Origin: Sceloporus undulatus
Taxonomy: Eukaryota; Chordata; Lepidosauria; Squamata; Phrynosomatidae
NCBI RefSeq assembly: GCF_019175285.1
Contig: NC_056523.1
Coordinates: 205,014,944 to 205,078,943 of the forward strand
Direction of reading: 5' to 3'
DNA length: 64,000 bases
Shown here piece after piece: positions 33,312 to 46,105 of this stretch. The stretch's first letter is position 1, and the number at the start of each line of letters is the position of its first letter. The position numbers and the translations under genes were made by a program. The notes under the pieces were generated by a model. It had not been told where the DNA came from and did not search any database. It worked only from the letters and a program-made list of their open reading frames with translations.

Positions 33312-34995
33312 GCCTCAGAGGGAGCCCTCAGCAGACCCAGCAACATCGGGGACTGCCTGAAGGAAGAGGCCCCTCCTCTTCAACTGTCATCTCGGCCTCA
33401 GAGGGAGCATCAGGCAGAACCCAGCAACAGAGGACTGCCTGAAGGAAGAGGCCCCCCCTCCCTCTTCAACTGTCATCTCGGCCTCAGAGGGAGCCATCCG
33501 GCAGACCCGCAACATCGAGACTGCCTGAAGGAAGAGCCCCTCCCTCTTCAACTGTCATCTCGGCCTCAGAGGGAGCCATCAGGCAGACCCAGCAAATCGA
33601 GGACTGCCTGAAGGAAGAGGCCCCTCCCCTTCACTGTCACTCGGCCTCAGAAGGAGCCTCAGCAGACCCCAGCAACATCGAGGACTGCCTGACAGAAGAG
33701 GCCCCTCCTCTTCCACGTCATCTGGCCTCAGAGGAGCCATCAGGCAGACCCAGCAACATCGGGGACTGCCTGAAGGAACCGAGGCGAGCAAGCTGCTGGG
33801 AGGCGGGGGGTTGGTTGGTTGCGCGGCACCTCTCTACAGTGCCCCAGGCCCTGGATTCGAAACCTGGCCTCCACCGTGCTGTCTACCTATGAAGTCACCA
33901 TACCTAAGGGTCCTGGAATTTTACTATGGTTGTGAACGGCTGAGTCCTTTTTATATCCTGCTGTGCTGGAGAACACCCTTTTGTTCTTCGCTCCTGCTCA
34001 GTATTCCTCTGATTCCTCTCCTTCACAGGATGGGCTGGTACTGTGGAAGTTAAGGGCTCTGCCGAAGAAATCCACCGACTCTAAATTGCAGTTTCGGTAT
34101 GGACCTGGATCGGTAGTAATTAAGTAGTGCCCTAATTAAAATGGCAAGCCGAAAGCCAAAATGATGTTTTGGAGCTCCATGAGGACATGCTGTCCTTACC
34201 ACGGCCGGTCTGCTTCGCCCCTCAAAAGCTTACAGCTCACCAAAGCTGAGGGAGCCATCAGGCAGACCCAGCACATCGAGGATGCCTGAAGGAAGAGGCC
34301 CTCCCTCTTCAACTGTCATCTCGGCCTCAGAGGAGCCATAAGGCAGACCCAGCAACATCTGGACTGCCTGAGGAAGAGGCCCTCCCTCTTAACGTCATCT
34401 CGGCCTCAGAGGGAGCCCTCAGGCAGACCCAGCAACATCAGGGACTGCCTGAAGGCGAGCCCCTCCTCTTCAACTGTCATCTCGGCCTCAGAGGGAGCCA
34501 TCAGGCAGACCCCAGCAACATCGAGACTGCCTGAAGGAAGAGGCCCTCCCTCTTCAACTGTCTCTCGCCTCAGGGAGCCATCAGGCAGACCAAGCAACAT
34601 CGAGGACTGCTGAAGGAAAGAGCCCCTCCTCTTCAAACGTCATCTCGGCCTCAGAGGGAGCCATCAGGCAGGACCCAGCCAACATCGAGGGACTGCCTGA
34701 CAGAGCGGCCCTCCCTCTTCAACTGTCATCTCGGCCTCAGAGGGAGCCATCAGGCAGACCCAGCAACATCGAGGACTGCCTGAACGGAAGAGGCCCCTCC
34801 CTTCTCACTGTCATCTCGGCCTCAGAGGGAGCCATCAGGCAGACCCAGCAAACATCGGGGATGCCTGAAGGAGAGGCCCCTCCCTCTTCAACTGTCATCT
34901 CGGCTCAGAGGGAGCCATCAGGCAGACCCAGCAACATCAGGGATGCCTGAAGGAAGAGGCCCCTCCCTCTTCAAACTGTCATCTCGGCCTCAGGG
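33312..34995. repeat. Minisatellite, unit about 86 bp, roughly 14-15 units
   Basis: Units carry gcctcagagggagccatcag, gcagacccagcaacatcgag, gactgcctgaaggaagaggc and ttcaactgtcatctcg. Most units differ by single-base indels. About 455 bases of other sequence (33790-34245) split the array into blocks of about 6 and 9 units. Copy number and small differences are likely inflated by raw-read errors. Confidence 0.9.
33790..34245. other. Non-repeat block inside the 86-bp array
   Basis: It shares no unit text with the array, and nothing known was recognised. It has a tRNA-B-box-like ggattcgaaacctgg at about 33851. Confidence 0.4.
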
Positions 34996-36529
34996 AGCCA
35001 TTGGTATAAAAATAATAAATTTATTTATTATTTTATTAATTCCACACTGCCTTTCTTTTATACAGCATATTATGAATCACTTTATTTCTCTTGTTGTTTT
35101 GTTATCTCTGACTCAGATTGCCTTCTTTCATCCTGAATCAAGGTGTTCAGACTTAGCATAAAGAACACAAAGCTAACACACAAACTTGTGTACACACTTG
35201 AGACCCAGTAGCCCAGTCTAGAAAGGAAGGAGCTTGAGGAACAAGGGCAGAGTGAATGGCAGGATCCCTAAGGATTCAAACTGCAGGGCCAGCCCAAGAG
35301 AAGGGATCTGTCATTTATTTGGTGCTAAGTGGTGAGATTGAAAGATCTAGTGATAGAATCAAGTGACCCAGCAGAGAGATTGATTTGGTTGAGGGAAAGC
35401 CCAAAAGAGGTCTTGTGTGTGGACATTTGGCAGAATTGTGCCAGAAGTGGTGTGTAATAGAAAGACAAGGGTAGTTCCCTTGGGGTGTTAAAAAATAATC
35501 TGCACTGGGTGTCAAACATGCTCAAATTGGAGGACAGTTTGAATGTTGAAATGTAGGATATGTCCTGGAAAAGGAGGGCATCTTGTCAGCTTGCCCATGT
35601 CAGGTGAGGATCCAGACTTAATGTGCCAGGTAGCTACTGGCCAGCAGTACTAGTGAAGGATGACACTGGCACAGGATTTCTTAGAGACAACCACAGTGGC
35701 ACCATAGCTAACACTAATTAGTACTGTGCAGGAGGCACAGTAAACCCCCTTTGAATTATTTTTTTAAACATGAAAATCCTATGATGAGACAATTCAAATG
35801 AAACATGAAAGAGTGCCAGAAGATGAGACTCCCAAGTCAGAAGGCCCTTGACAAGCTACTGGGATACTGGAGAGAACAACTACAATTAGCACTATAGCTG
35901 ATGATACAACTGGACTCAAGCGAAAAGGATGTTCAACTGTCAGTGTGCTCAGAGGTGAAAGGAAGGTCCGAAGCTGCACAGCACATATTACAGGAACATA
36001 GAATGTGAAAAGTATTTAACAACTGCTGGGTGGCACAATCTCTATCTCTCTTTGTCATTCAGCAAATGATGGTGGCATGTCCTCATTGTCTGCCACCTTC
36101 TGCTGCAGAGCAGGGCTCCCCATTGTCTAAGCCTCCAGCTCCCTAGGTTCAGAGAGACCACCACCATCAGGAGGTGTGTTCAATTTCTAATGAGGCCTTT
36201 GGGGATTCTTGAGGGATTGCAGGAGTCAGGCCAAATCCCACATCTTCCATACCTCTTCTGGAAAGGATGGAAGTAACATTTAATTATTCTATTCCATACA
36301 TGCCTCAAAATTTTGGGTAATTTTACATCTCTAGGACCAACCGTTTGAACACATGCAGAGCTCCCTAATTTGCAAGTAAAATGACTTCTTTTTTTGAAAT
36401 TACTAAATTGTCCAGTCTATGTATGTCTACAGAGACATAAACACAGCTTAATTCAATGTGATTTACTACTGAGTAAGTGGATACAGGATGAAGCGTGAAA
36501 ATGATTCTGAAAGGAGACCTTTATCCAAA
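34996..36529. other. Spacer, no gene recognised
   Basis: The bases gttaaaaaataatctgcact followed by gggtgtcaaacatgctca (35488-35525) recur with changes at 27949-27990, so a low-copy repeat is present. No coding region was seen. Confidence 0.45.
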
Positions 36530-36870
36530 CCCCATTATCTGTGCCCCTTGCACGGCTTCCACCCAGAAGTGACCAATAGAGTGCCAAAGGGTTCTGTCCT
36601 GGGCCCAGTGCTATTCAACATTTTTATCAGTGACTTGGATGAAGGAATAGAGGGCATACTTATAAAATTTGCAGATGACAACAAATTAGGAGGAGTAGCT
36701 AACACCTCAGAGGACAGGATCAAAATTCAAGAAGAGTTGAATAGATTAGAAAACTAGGCCAAAGATAACAAAATGGATTTCATGTAAGGTACTGCACTTA
36801 GGGCAGAAAAATGAAATGCATAGATATAAAATGGGGGACACCTGTCTTAAGCAGATTACATGTGAAAAGG
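36530..36870 (+). mobile_element. CR1 LINE fragment (RT core)
   Basis: The open frame gives GSVLGPVLFNIFISDLDEGI, then KFADDNKLGG, the CR1 catalytic region. It stops where the LTR fossil begins. Confidence 0.85.
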
Positions 36871-36871
36871 A

Positions 36872-39370
36872 TTGTGGAAAAAAGATGGATTAGCCTAGCA
36901 ACAGCGGCAGCCAATCACGAGCCAGCTGCCCTCAGCCAATGAGATACTGGCAGGGAAAGATTGAAAGTTCTGTTGTGACAGTTAGGAACATCAGTTAGGG
37001 TTTTGGTTTGAGACCAAGAAGGGTCTGTTACATCCAGTGAGGGATAGTGATATAGTTAGAGTCTTAAATTGAGAGACTTTAGAGATAACTGGACTATGGA
37101 AGAGGGTTGCGGTTACTTATCATCCTGTAGGATACAATAGCTTTGGTTGCTGAGTTAGTGAAAAGAATTGCCCAAAGAAAGACAGGGAAGTCCTGGGGTG
37201 GTTAAAGAGTATATGAGAGAGAAAAAAGGACATCAATGACAAAGAAAACATATGATTGGAAACAGCTGGTTTCTAAGAAATCTAAGCCACTACTAAGTCT
37301 ATAAATAAAAGAGTGCAAATGTAACTAAGTAACACAAGGAAAAACTATGACAACTTCATATCATTGATACTTTGTATAATTCTATTTTCAAATAAACTTC
37401 TGTTATTGTTTCAAGCAACATGTAGCTGGAGTTTTAAAACAGAAACACGTTACGAAGCCTTACACAATATAAGTTGCACCTAAGGCGGGGGGCAGTGGTG
37501 GGATAAGAAGGCCCAGGGTGCTGTCAACCTAAAACAACAGTGTTATGACAAATATAGAGTGGTTGTTACATATTTTTGTGGCAGCACCAGGATCCGAAAA
37601 ATCCAGTTGCTGAGCGTGTGCTTGAGTTATAGGGTTCTGAGTGTGAGTTGCCAGAAGTCCAGTATTTAATTTGAACTTTGAAATAAGAAGTTCAACATTG
37701 TTAAAATCTAGGTGTTTATGTCAGGGGAGTAATGTCTGAGGTAAATATAAAACAGTATTTGTAAGAGATTACTCGAGGATAGACCACACCAGATAATATC
37801 TAGTCTCTGAGATAAAATTGCTGAGGTAATTATAAGAGACTAGAAGGAAAAGGAGAAAAAGCACAATTAAAAAAGCAAACTTGGAGAGTGATTTCTGAGG
37901 TAAAATTGTGGGATAAAGTAGGAAATCACTAAGTGGCTGTTGGGAACTAAGTGCCACCTCAATACATAGTTGAGGCAAAGATAGATACAAGTATTTCCAG
38001 AGGTAAAAATTTTGGATAATTGTAGGGAAATACTAACAACATGCCACCTAACAAAGTCAAGCCTCCAACAATGCCAGAAATAGTGGAAGAGGGAAAAAAT
38101 GGTGGCTAGCCTTGATATTTCCATTTCTGAATTTTGGAAGAATGTGGAGATTTCAAAAGTCAGGCTTGAAATGACTAGACTCAAAAAGGAAGAAAGGGGA
38201 ATTTAAATGGCCAGAGCAGAAAAAGAAAAATAACTAGGAAGAGAAAAAGAATTAAAGCAAAAAGAACAAGACAAAGAAATTGAATTAGCCACAATTAAAC
38301 ATGAGAGGCTTTTAATAGAAATTGAAAATTCTCATCATAGTGAAATACATGACATTAAAATGTAAGAACTGAAGAATAAACAAGCTCATAACAGAAATAA
38401 GCAAGACATAGAAATGAAGACTTGGGGATTAATGACCAGTTTAGTCTCTAGAATTACTTATATTGCCAAAAATAACATTAATGATTTCCCTCTATATGAT
38501 GTGAAAAAACTTTCTAAATATGTTACTGGAGGTAATCTTGACTTCTATATAGCTAATTTTGAATAAGCTGGTGAAGAAATGGAGTTAAAAGACAAAGAGC
38601 TTGACTTGATTAGGCTTGAATTAAAAGAACTGGAATATGAAAAGACTCTGGTCCATGCCTTAGTAGTTTTGCAACTAGATTATTGTAACCTCCTTCTAAC
38701 AGGGCTTCCTCTTTCACACTTCCATCCTTTAATCTCAGTCCAGTATTCAGCTGCCCGTATTGTCACATCCACTCGCCACTTTGACCATGTTTCTCCTCTT
38801 TTCTCCTCCCTTCATTGGCTCCCCTTCCCCATCCGCATCCGGTACAAGCTTTTGTTACTGACTTTCAAAGGGTTGGCCCCTCCTTACTTATCTGACCTTC
38901 TTTCTCCTTACATTCCTACTCGCACCCTCCGCTCTGGTAGTCAAGGTCTCCTGTCACAGTGTAGGACTACCACTGCCCCCTCCCGAATTCGTCCCTTCTC
39001 GCTTGCTGCCCCTTACTCCTGGAACCTTCTTCCCCCACATGCACACCTTATTACTTCTCTACCCAGTTTCAAAACTGAATTAAAGACTATATTGTTTAGA
39101 GAAGCATTCCCAGAGGCTAGCCCCTCTCTGACCCACGAAGCCTCCTTCTAACCATCCATCAAGAAACCAAGCCCTTCCTCCAGTCCATCTGCCTTGGTCC
39201 AGGCCTCGGAGGTGGAGAAGATCTGCTGGACCTGATCCTATTCCCCACCACCACTCCCTTCTCCTTTTGTGTCGTGTCTTCTTAGATTGTAAGCCTGAGG
39301 GCAGGGAACCGTCTGACTAAAAAAATTTATGTACAGCGCTGTGTAAATTTACAGCGCTTTATAAATAATG

Positions 39371-39410
<40 letters not shown>

Positions 39411-41040
39411 TGAAAAAGAATTAAAAGAAAAATAATATGAAGGAGAGTTAACAGAACTGAAATATCAGAGAGAAATAAAAAGAATGGCAACATAAGAAAG
39501 AATTAAGGGGAAAAATGGATACGAGATACAGCTAAGAGAAATGCAGCTTAAAAACAGTTGAGAGAACTGAAGCATAACAAAGATTTATTAGAAGAAAAAT
39601 GTGTGAAAAGGTTAACAGAAATTAAAACACAATATGACAATAAGAAACTCCCTGAAGGCTGGGAAGCTCCATGTGAGAAATCTAGTGAGGGTAAAAATGT
39701 TAAGCCCTGGCATGATGGCAGAAATTAAGATGGCTGAGGAGAAAAAAATTGAGTCAAGAGAGTGTGACTCTGAGTTAAATAATAAAAATAACTGGTCTAA
39801 AGAAGATAACCCAGGATCCAGTCATAAAGCATTTTATGAGTGTGGCAGTCAAAGACATTTACAATATAATTGTCCCAAGTTACAAAATAAAGTCCGATTC
39901 AAAAGCAGTTTATTATGTGGAAAAAAACCTGTCACCACAAGAGAAAAACTTCACTTACAGCCAAAGAGCCTCAGGCTTCCAGGTTGCCATGAAAATGAAA
40001 CAGTTGCAAACAGCTAGAAAATCAAAAAGCAACAGTTACCTAAAAAAAAAGATGGTTGATACAACAAGGAAGTTAAAACAGATAGAAAAGCTGGAGAGTT
40101 TAATTCAAGAAGAAGATCTCCTAAATAAAGAACTAAACAAAAAGCTTTTACAAACTTGAACAAAAGCTAGATGATTCTGTAAAGAAGTACAGTGAATTAA
40201 CAGAAAAACTGGATGTTTTTAAAAAACAGGATGAAGTTATTAGTATGCTTGATAAAAAAAAAAAGCTGAACTGGAATCCAAAAAACAGACTTTACAAGGC
40301 CTTATGGAAGGGAAAGCAGAGAAAACTGTCATTCTGAAAGAGAGTTTGGGTAAGAAAGAAAAGACTATTTCAGATTTAGAGTGTATAGTTTCTGGGATAA
40401 AACAGCCATCTAAACAGTCCACTGAAACACTACACAAATATGAAAAAGATATTACCTGATTACAGGGTTTGCTAGATGGTTTGCTAGGCTTTAATACAGG
40501 AAAATGAAAAATTACAAGAACAAATGTATAATTTAAAACAAGAAAATCAGATTCTGCATCAAAAAGTCAGTAAAGGTCAAAATGAGCTTGATAACATAAA
40601 AGCTAAAAACTGAGGACCTATACACAGAGATTGCCAGACTGAATACGCAAAATTCTAAAGACCAAGAAACTCAGATGCTTTTGAAAAACTACCACTGAGC
40701 CAGTAAACAGATAAAAAAATGGAAAACAAAGTTTTGCCATGTAAAAACAAATTACAGCTCTATCCGACTTAAACTTCTCAAAATAAAGTCTAAGCATCAC
40801 ATGCAAAAAGAAAAAGAAAAGACATTTAAAACAGAGAATAAGCTACAGGAAAAGAAAATCTCACAAGAACAACCAAAGACAGTAAATAAGAAAGAAAAAG
40901 TGACAGTCATAGATCCTAAGGTTAAACTAACAGACAAACTAATGAAAAGATTTGAAGACAACTTCTGCATTATTCTTCATTAGAAAACTCCCTCCCAATT
41001 AAAGCAAAGAGCTTATTTCTTTTTGCTTTCTCGGATTGGG
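36872..41040 (+). mobile_element. LTR-element fossil: LTR and gag-like internal region
   Basis: An LTR of about 700 bases (to about 37570) is followed by a possible primer-binding region and a leader. Next come a gag-like start (MPPNKVKPP, about 38041), lysine-rich coiled-coil-like text and a zinc-knuckle-like piece near 39830. An L2-like LINE (38640-39415) is inserted in it. It is the same family as 30716-32180. No protease, RT or envelope region was recognised. It is broken by many changes and looks old. Ty3/Gypsy versus retrovirus is unresolved. Confidence 0.6.
38640..39415 (+). mobile_element. L2-like LINE 3' end inserted in the LTR fossil
   Basis: One open frame (to 39151) reads LVHALVVLQLDYCNLLLTGL, then FDHVSPLFSSLHWLPFPIRI and APPYLSDLLSPY, the L2 C-terminus. 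The 3' UTR ends in (AAT)n. The bases aatatgaaaa flank it on both sides, a likely target-site duplication. Confidence 0.85.
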
Positions 41041-41271
41041 ACTGTCACTCATCAATACATTAAAATTGGGAAACCTATACATACACTTTGCTTAAGAAGA
41101 GTCAGTAATACTAAGTCGAATTCCCAGGCCTTTGGATGCTGATGGCGAGATTCCAGTTAATTTTTGTAGAGCTGGTTTGCAGCCCTTGTAAAACACAAGG
41201 CAGTGTATGGTGAGATATATAGAACTAATTGACTGTGGAAGTTTTAAAGGGTTTCAATTATTCACTGGCTC

Positions 41272-41273
<2 letters not shown>
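41041..41273. other. Spacer before the (CT)n run
   Basis: No gene was recognised. Confidence 0.4.

Positions 41274-41321
<48 letters not shown>
41274..41321. repeat. (CT)n microsatellite
   Basis: Uninterrupted ct dinucleotides next to the 155-bp array. Confidence 0.95.
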
Positions 41322-41324
<3 letters not shown>

Positions 41325-41334
41325 ACGTACCAGT

Positions 41335-44300
41335 GAATCTGAACAGACACTGGATCTGATCCAACCAGGATAGCACGTGCCTCTGAGGCCGCCTCCAGGT
41401 GCGGGAGTGGGCTCTGGGGCCGACTGCGCACTGTCTCCCTGGTATTGTAACGTCAAGGGCTTCCTCCCTGAACGAGACAAGTGCCGCTCTCTCGAGAATG
41501 GAAGGGCCTCCAAAGAGAGAGCGTTCCAGTTGTAGCCGTGCCTCTGAGCCGACCAGAGTGCGGAGTGGCTCTGGGGCAGCTGCGCACTGTCTCCCTGGAG
41601 TGAACGCAAAGGCTTCCCCTGAACGAGACCAAGTGCCGCTCTGGCTCAGAGATGGAAGGGCTCCAAAGAGAGAGCGTTCCTTTGTAGCCGTGCCTCTGAT
41701 CCGACACAGAGTGCGGAGTGGCTCTGGGGCCGCTGTGCACTGTCTCCCTGTAGTGAACGCAAAGGCTACCACACTCCCTGAACGAACCAAGTGCCGCCTG
41801 GCCTCAGAGATGGAAGGGCTCCAAAGAGAGAGCGTTCCTTGTAGCCGTGCCTCTGAGCCGACACAGAGTGCGGAGTGGCTCTGGGGCCGCTGCGCACTGT
41901 CTCCTGGAGTGAACGCAAAGGCTACCTCTCCTGAACGAGACCAAGTGCCACTCTGGCTCAGAGATGGAAGGGCTCCAAAGAGAGAGCGTTTTCCGTTAGC
42001 CGTGCTCTGAGTCGACACAGAGTGCGGAGTGGCTCTGGGGCCGCTGCGCACTGTCTCCCTGGAGTGAAGCAAAGGCTCCTCCTCTGAACGGACCAAGTGC
42101 CGCTCTGCTCGCAGAGATGGAAGGGCTTCAAAGAGAGAGCGTTCCGTTGTAGCTGCCTCTGAGCCTACACAGAGTGCGGAGTGCTCTGGGCCGCTGCGCA
42201 CTGTCTCCCTGGAGTGAACGCAAAGGCTCTCCCTGAACGAGACCAAGTGCCGCTCTGGCTCAGAGATGGAAGGGCTCCAAGAGAGAGCGTTCGTGTAGCC
42301 GTGCCTCTGAGTCAACACAGAGTGTGGAGTGTCTCTGGGCCGCTGCGCACTGTCTCCCTGGAGTGAACGCAAAGCGTCCTCCTGACGCGACCAAGTGCCG
42401 CTCTGGCTCAGAGATGGAAGGGCTCCAAAGAGAGAGCGTTCCGTTTAGCCATGCCTCTAAGCCTACACAGAGTGCGGATGGCTCTGGGGCCGCTGCGCAC
42501 TGTCTCCCTGGAGTGAACGCAAAGGCTTCCTCCCTGAACGAGGACCAAGTGCCGCTCGGGCTCAGAGATGGAGGGCTCCAAAGAGAGAGTTTTCCGTTGT
42601 AGCCGTGCCTCTGATGACCACAGAGTGCGAGTGGCTCTGGGGCCGCTGCGCACTGTCTCCCTGGAGTGAACGCAAGGCTACCTCCTGAACGAACCAAGTG
42701 CCCGCTCGGCTCAGAGATGGAAGGGCTTCCAAAGAGAGAGCGTTCCGTTGTAGCCGTGCCTCTGAGCCTACACATGAGTGCGGATGGCTCTGGGGCGCTG
42801 CGCACTGTCTCCCTGGAGTGAACGCAAAGGCTCCTCCTGAACGAACCAAGTCCCGCTTCTGGCTCAGAGATGGAAGGGCTCCAAAGAGAGAGCGTTCCGT
42901 TGTAGCCGTGCCTCTGACGACACAGAGTGGCGGAGTGGCTCTGGGGCCGCTGTGCACTGTCTCCCTGTAGTGAACGCAAAGGCTCCTCCCTGAACGAGAC
43001 CAGTGCCGCTCTGGCTCAGAGATGGAAGGGCTCCAAAGAGAGAGCGTTCCGTTGTAGCCGTGCCTCTGAGCCGACACAGAGTGCGGAGTGGCTCTGGGGC
43101 GCTGCGCACTGTCTCCCTGGAGTGAACGCAAGGCTACCTCTCTGAACGAGACCACAGTGCCGCTCGGCTCAGAGATGGAAGGGCTCCAAAGAGAGGCGTT
43201 CCTTTGTAGCCGGTGCCTCTGAGTCCGCACAGAGTGCGGAGTGGCTCTGGGGCCGCTGTGCACTGTCTCCCTGGAGTGAACGCAAAGGCTTCCTCCCTGA
43301 ACGGACAAAGTGCCGCTCTGGCTGAGAGATGGAAGGGGGCTCCAAAGAGAGAGCGGTTCCGTTGTAGCCGGCCTCGGAGCCTACACAGAGTGCGGAGTGG
43401 CTCTGGGCAGCTGCGCACTGTCTCCCTGGAGTGACGCAAAGGCTCCATCATCTGAACGAGACCAAGTGCCGCTCTGGGCTCAGAGATGGAAGGGCTCCAA
43501 AGAGAGAGTGTTCCGGTGGAGCAGTGCCCTCTGAGCCTGACAGCAGAGTGCGGAGTGGCTCTGGGCCGCTGTGCACTGTCTCCCTGGAGTGAACGCAAAG
43601 GCTCCTCCTGAACGGACCAAGTGCGCTCTGGCTCAGAGATGGAAGGGCTCCAAAGAGAGAGCGTTCCGTTGTAGCCGTGCCTCGAGCCGACACAGTGCGG
43701 AGTGGCTCTGGGGCGCTGCGCACTGTCCCCTGGGAGTGACGCAAAGGCTACCTCCTGAACGAGACCAAGTGCCGCTCTGGCTCAGATATGGAAGGGCTCC
43801 AAAGAGAGAGCGTTCCTTGTAGCCGTGCCTTGAGCCGACACAGAGTGCGGAGTGGCTCTGGGGCCGCTGGCACTGTCTCCCTGGGGTGAACGCAAAGGCT
43901 ACCTCCCTGAACGAGACCAAGTGCCGCCTGGCTCAGAGATGGAAGGGCTCCAAAGAGAGCGCTTCCGTTGTAGCCGTGCCTCTGAGCCGACACAGAGTGC
44001 GAGTGGCTCTGGGGCCGCTGCGCACTGTCTCCCTGGAGTGAACGCAAAGGCTACCTCCCTGAACGAGACCAAGTGCGCTCTGGCTCAGAGATGGAAGGCT
44101 CCAAAAAGAGAGCGTTCCGTTTGTAGCCGTGCCTCGAGCTACACAGAGTGCGGAGTGGCTCTGGGGCCGCTGGCATGTCCTCCCTGTAGTGAACGCAAAG
44201 GCTACTCCCTGAACAGACCAAGTGCCGCTCTGGCTCAGAGATGGAAGGGCCCAAAGAGAGAGCGTTCCGTTGTAGCCGTGCCTCGGAGCCGACACAGAGT

Positions 44301-44985
44301 GCGGATGGCTCTGGGGCGCTGCGCACTGTCTCCTGGAGTGAACGCAAGGCTACCCCTCTCTGAACGAGACCAAGTGCCCGCTCTGGCTCAGAGATGGAAG
44401 GCGCCAAAGAGAGAGCGTTCCGTTGTAGCCGTGCCTCTGAGCCGACACAGAGTGGCGGAGTGGCTCTGGGGCCGCTGTGCACTGTCTCCCTGGAGTGAAC
44501 GCAAAGGCTACCTCCCTGAACGAGACCAAGTGCCGCTCTGGCTCAGAGATGGAAGGGCTCCAAAGAGAGCGTTCCGTTGTAGCCGTGCCTCTGAGCCGAC
44601 ACAGAGTGGGAGTGGCTCTGGGGCGCTGCGCACTGTCTCCCTGGAGTGAACGCAAAGGCTTACCCTCCTCTGAACGAGACCAAGTGCTGCTTGGCTCAGA
44701 GATGGAAGGGCTCCAAAGAGAGAGCGTTTCCGTTGTAGCCGTGCCTCGAGCCGACACAGAGTGCGGAGTGGCTCTGGGGCGCCTGCGCACTGTCTCCCTG
44801 GAGTGAACGCAAAGGCTTCCTCCCTGAAACGAGACCAAGTGCCGCTCTGGCTCAGGAGATGGAAGGGCTCCAAAGAGGAGCGTTCCGTTTGTAGCCGTGC
44901 CGCTGAGCCGACACGAGTGCGGAGTGGCTCTGGGGCCGCTGGTGCACTGTCTCCCTGGAGTGAACGCAAGGCTACCTTCCTGTTC
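41335..44985. repeat. Minisatellite, unit about 155 bp, about 23 units
   Basis: Units run ccaaagagagagcgttccgt, tgtagccgtgcctctgagcc, gacacagagtgcggagtggc, tctggggccgctgcgcactg, tctccctggagtgaacgcaa, then gaacgagaccaagtgccgct and ggctcagagatggaag. The gagagcgttcc landmark recurs about every 155 bases from 41510 to 44868. The period is not a multiple of three and frequent indels rotate the frame, so the long apparent ORFs on both strands are not genes. Confidence 0.95.
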
Positions 44986-46099
44986 CATGGAAGTCTTCAA
45001 AAACTGCCCATTTTTAAAAACAGATCCTAGTTTAGGACTTAATCATCAAAAAATTCTAATTGTGGTATTTTTCGCAAACCCCCCCCCCCCGGCACTTTCT
45101 ACTGTAGGAGGAAACTACATTTTTTGCACAAAACAAGCAAAAATAGTCACATGCAGTTTTTACAATCGGTACCCACATTTTTCAACAGCAGTTTCATTTT
45201 CTTGCACAACAGTATGATCCCTAGGGTGAATAAGTCCTGAACTGGAAAGATGCCTGTCAGTCCAGGATTCTTCTCATCACGGTTTCTTGGCGCATGTAGG
45301 AAATACATTTATTTGGACAATTCTTCAGATACTTTCAAGTGTTCTTTCAGTCCCTGATTCTGTTGCTTCAGTAGTCAAAACTACAACATTCCTACACAAG
45401 AAAGGGATATAAGCGGACTCAGTGGAAGCATGATGCTAATGCAACTAAAATGTCGATATAGTAGTAGTAGTGGCAGTAGTAATACCTTCAGAACTCTTTA
45501 CCTAAAAGAAAAGATTGACTAATAAAAAAGATGTGAAGACAAGGCAACTTCTGCATTATTCTTCATTGGAACCCTCCTTCTCAATTTTAAGCAGAGTTTA
45601 TTTCTTTTTGGTTTTTGGGTTCTGGTTCAATGATAGATCTTCCTTTAGCACACTGGAGGAAAAATACTATAGTACCTTCAAGAAAAATCAGGATTTTTTG
45701 TTTGTTTGTTTCAGCCAAGGCTCCAGTGGCAATGTGAAATAGATAAAATCAATTTGTATTGCTTAAATCGAAATCCTACATCTTTAGTCTTAACACTCTA
45801 TGCAGCAAGTACCATTTCATGTCCTATCAACAGTAAGGGATGATTCTTATTATTTGTTGATTATACATTTTCTAAATGGTCCTTTATCTTTATAGATTTC
45901 AGGGCAACATGTAAGTATAATTATAACACGGAAAAACCCATAAAAATAAAGGGGAACCAGTGTGCCAGATTGTCTCTAGATCCTGTGCTTCAAAGGCCTG
46001 TCATGTGCATGTGATACTTTTCCCCGGGAATATTCACTGTCCAGTCAGCTTGCAAAAAGTAGAGAAGAAGCAGTGCTATGCAAGAAAAATAAATTAATC
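44986..46099. other. Spacer downstream of TOPORS, no gene recognised
   Basis: It includes a C run near 45080. Bases 45520-45620 resemble 40950-41040 across the minisatellite. Confidence 0.45.
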
Positions 46100-46105
46100 T
46101 TTATT
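46100..46105 (-). terminator. Candidate TOPORS polyadenylation signal
   Basis: The minus strand reads ctcaaataaagatt about 1.55 kb past the TOPORS stop, followed by a T-rich stretch. It is the clearest AATAAA seen in a low-repeat context; nearer sites were not ruled out. Confidence 0.4.

Noticed and set aside
33579-34636. Minus-strand open frames with repeated SGSPRCCW text
   Set aside because: They follow the 86-bp repeat; the period does not keep frame and indels differ between units.
41335-44985. A CRISPR-like array
   Set aside because: The units are contiguous with no unique spacers, and the host is a vertebrate.
41262-45030. Many long overlapping open frames on both strands, up to about 350 codons
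   Set aside because: They are by-products of the 155-bp GC-rich tandem repeat. The frame rotates with each unit and no domain is visible.
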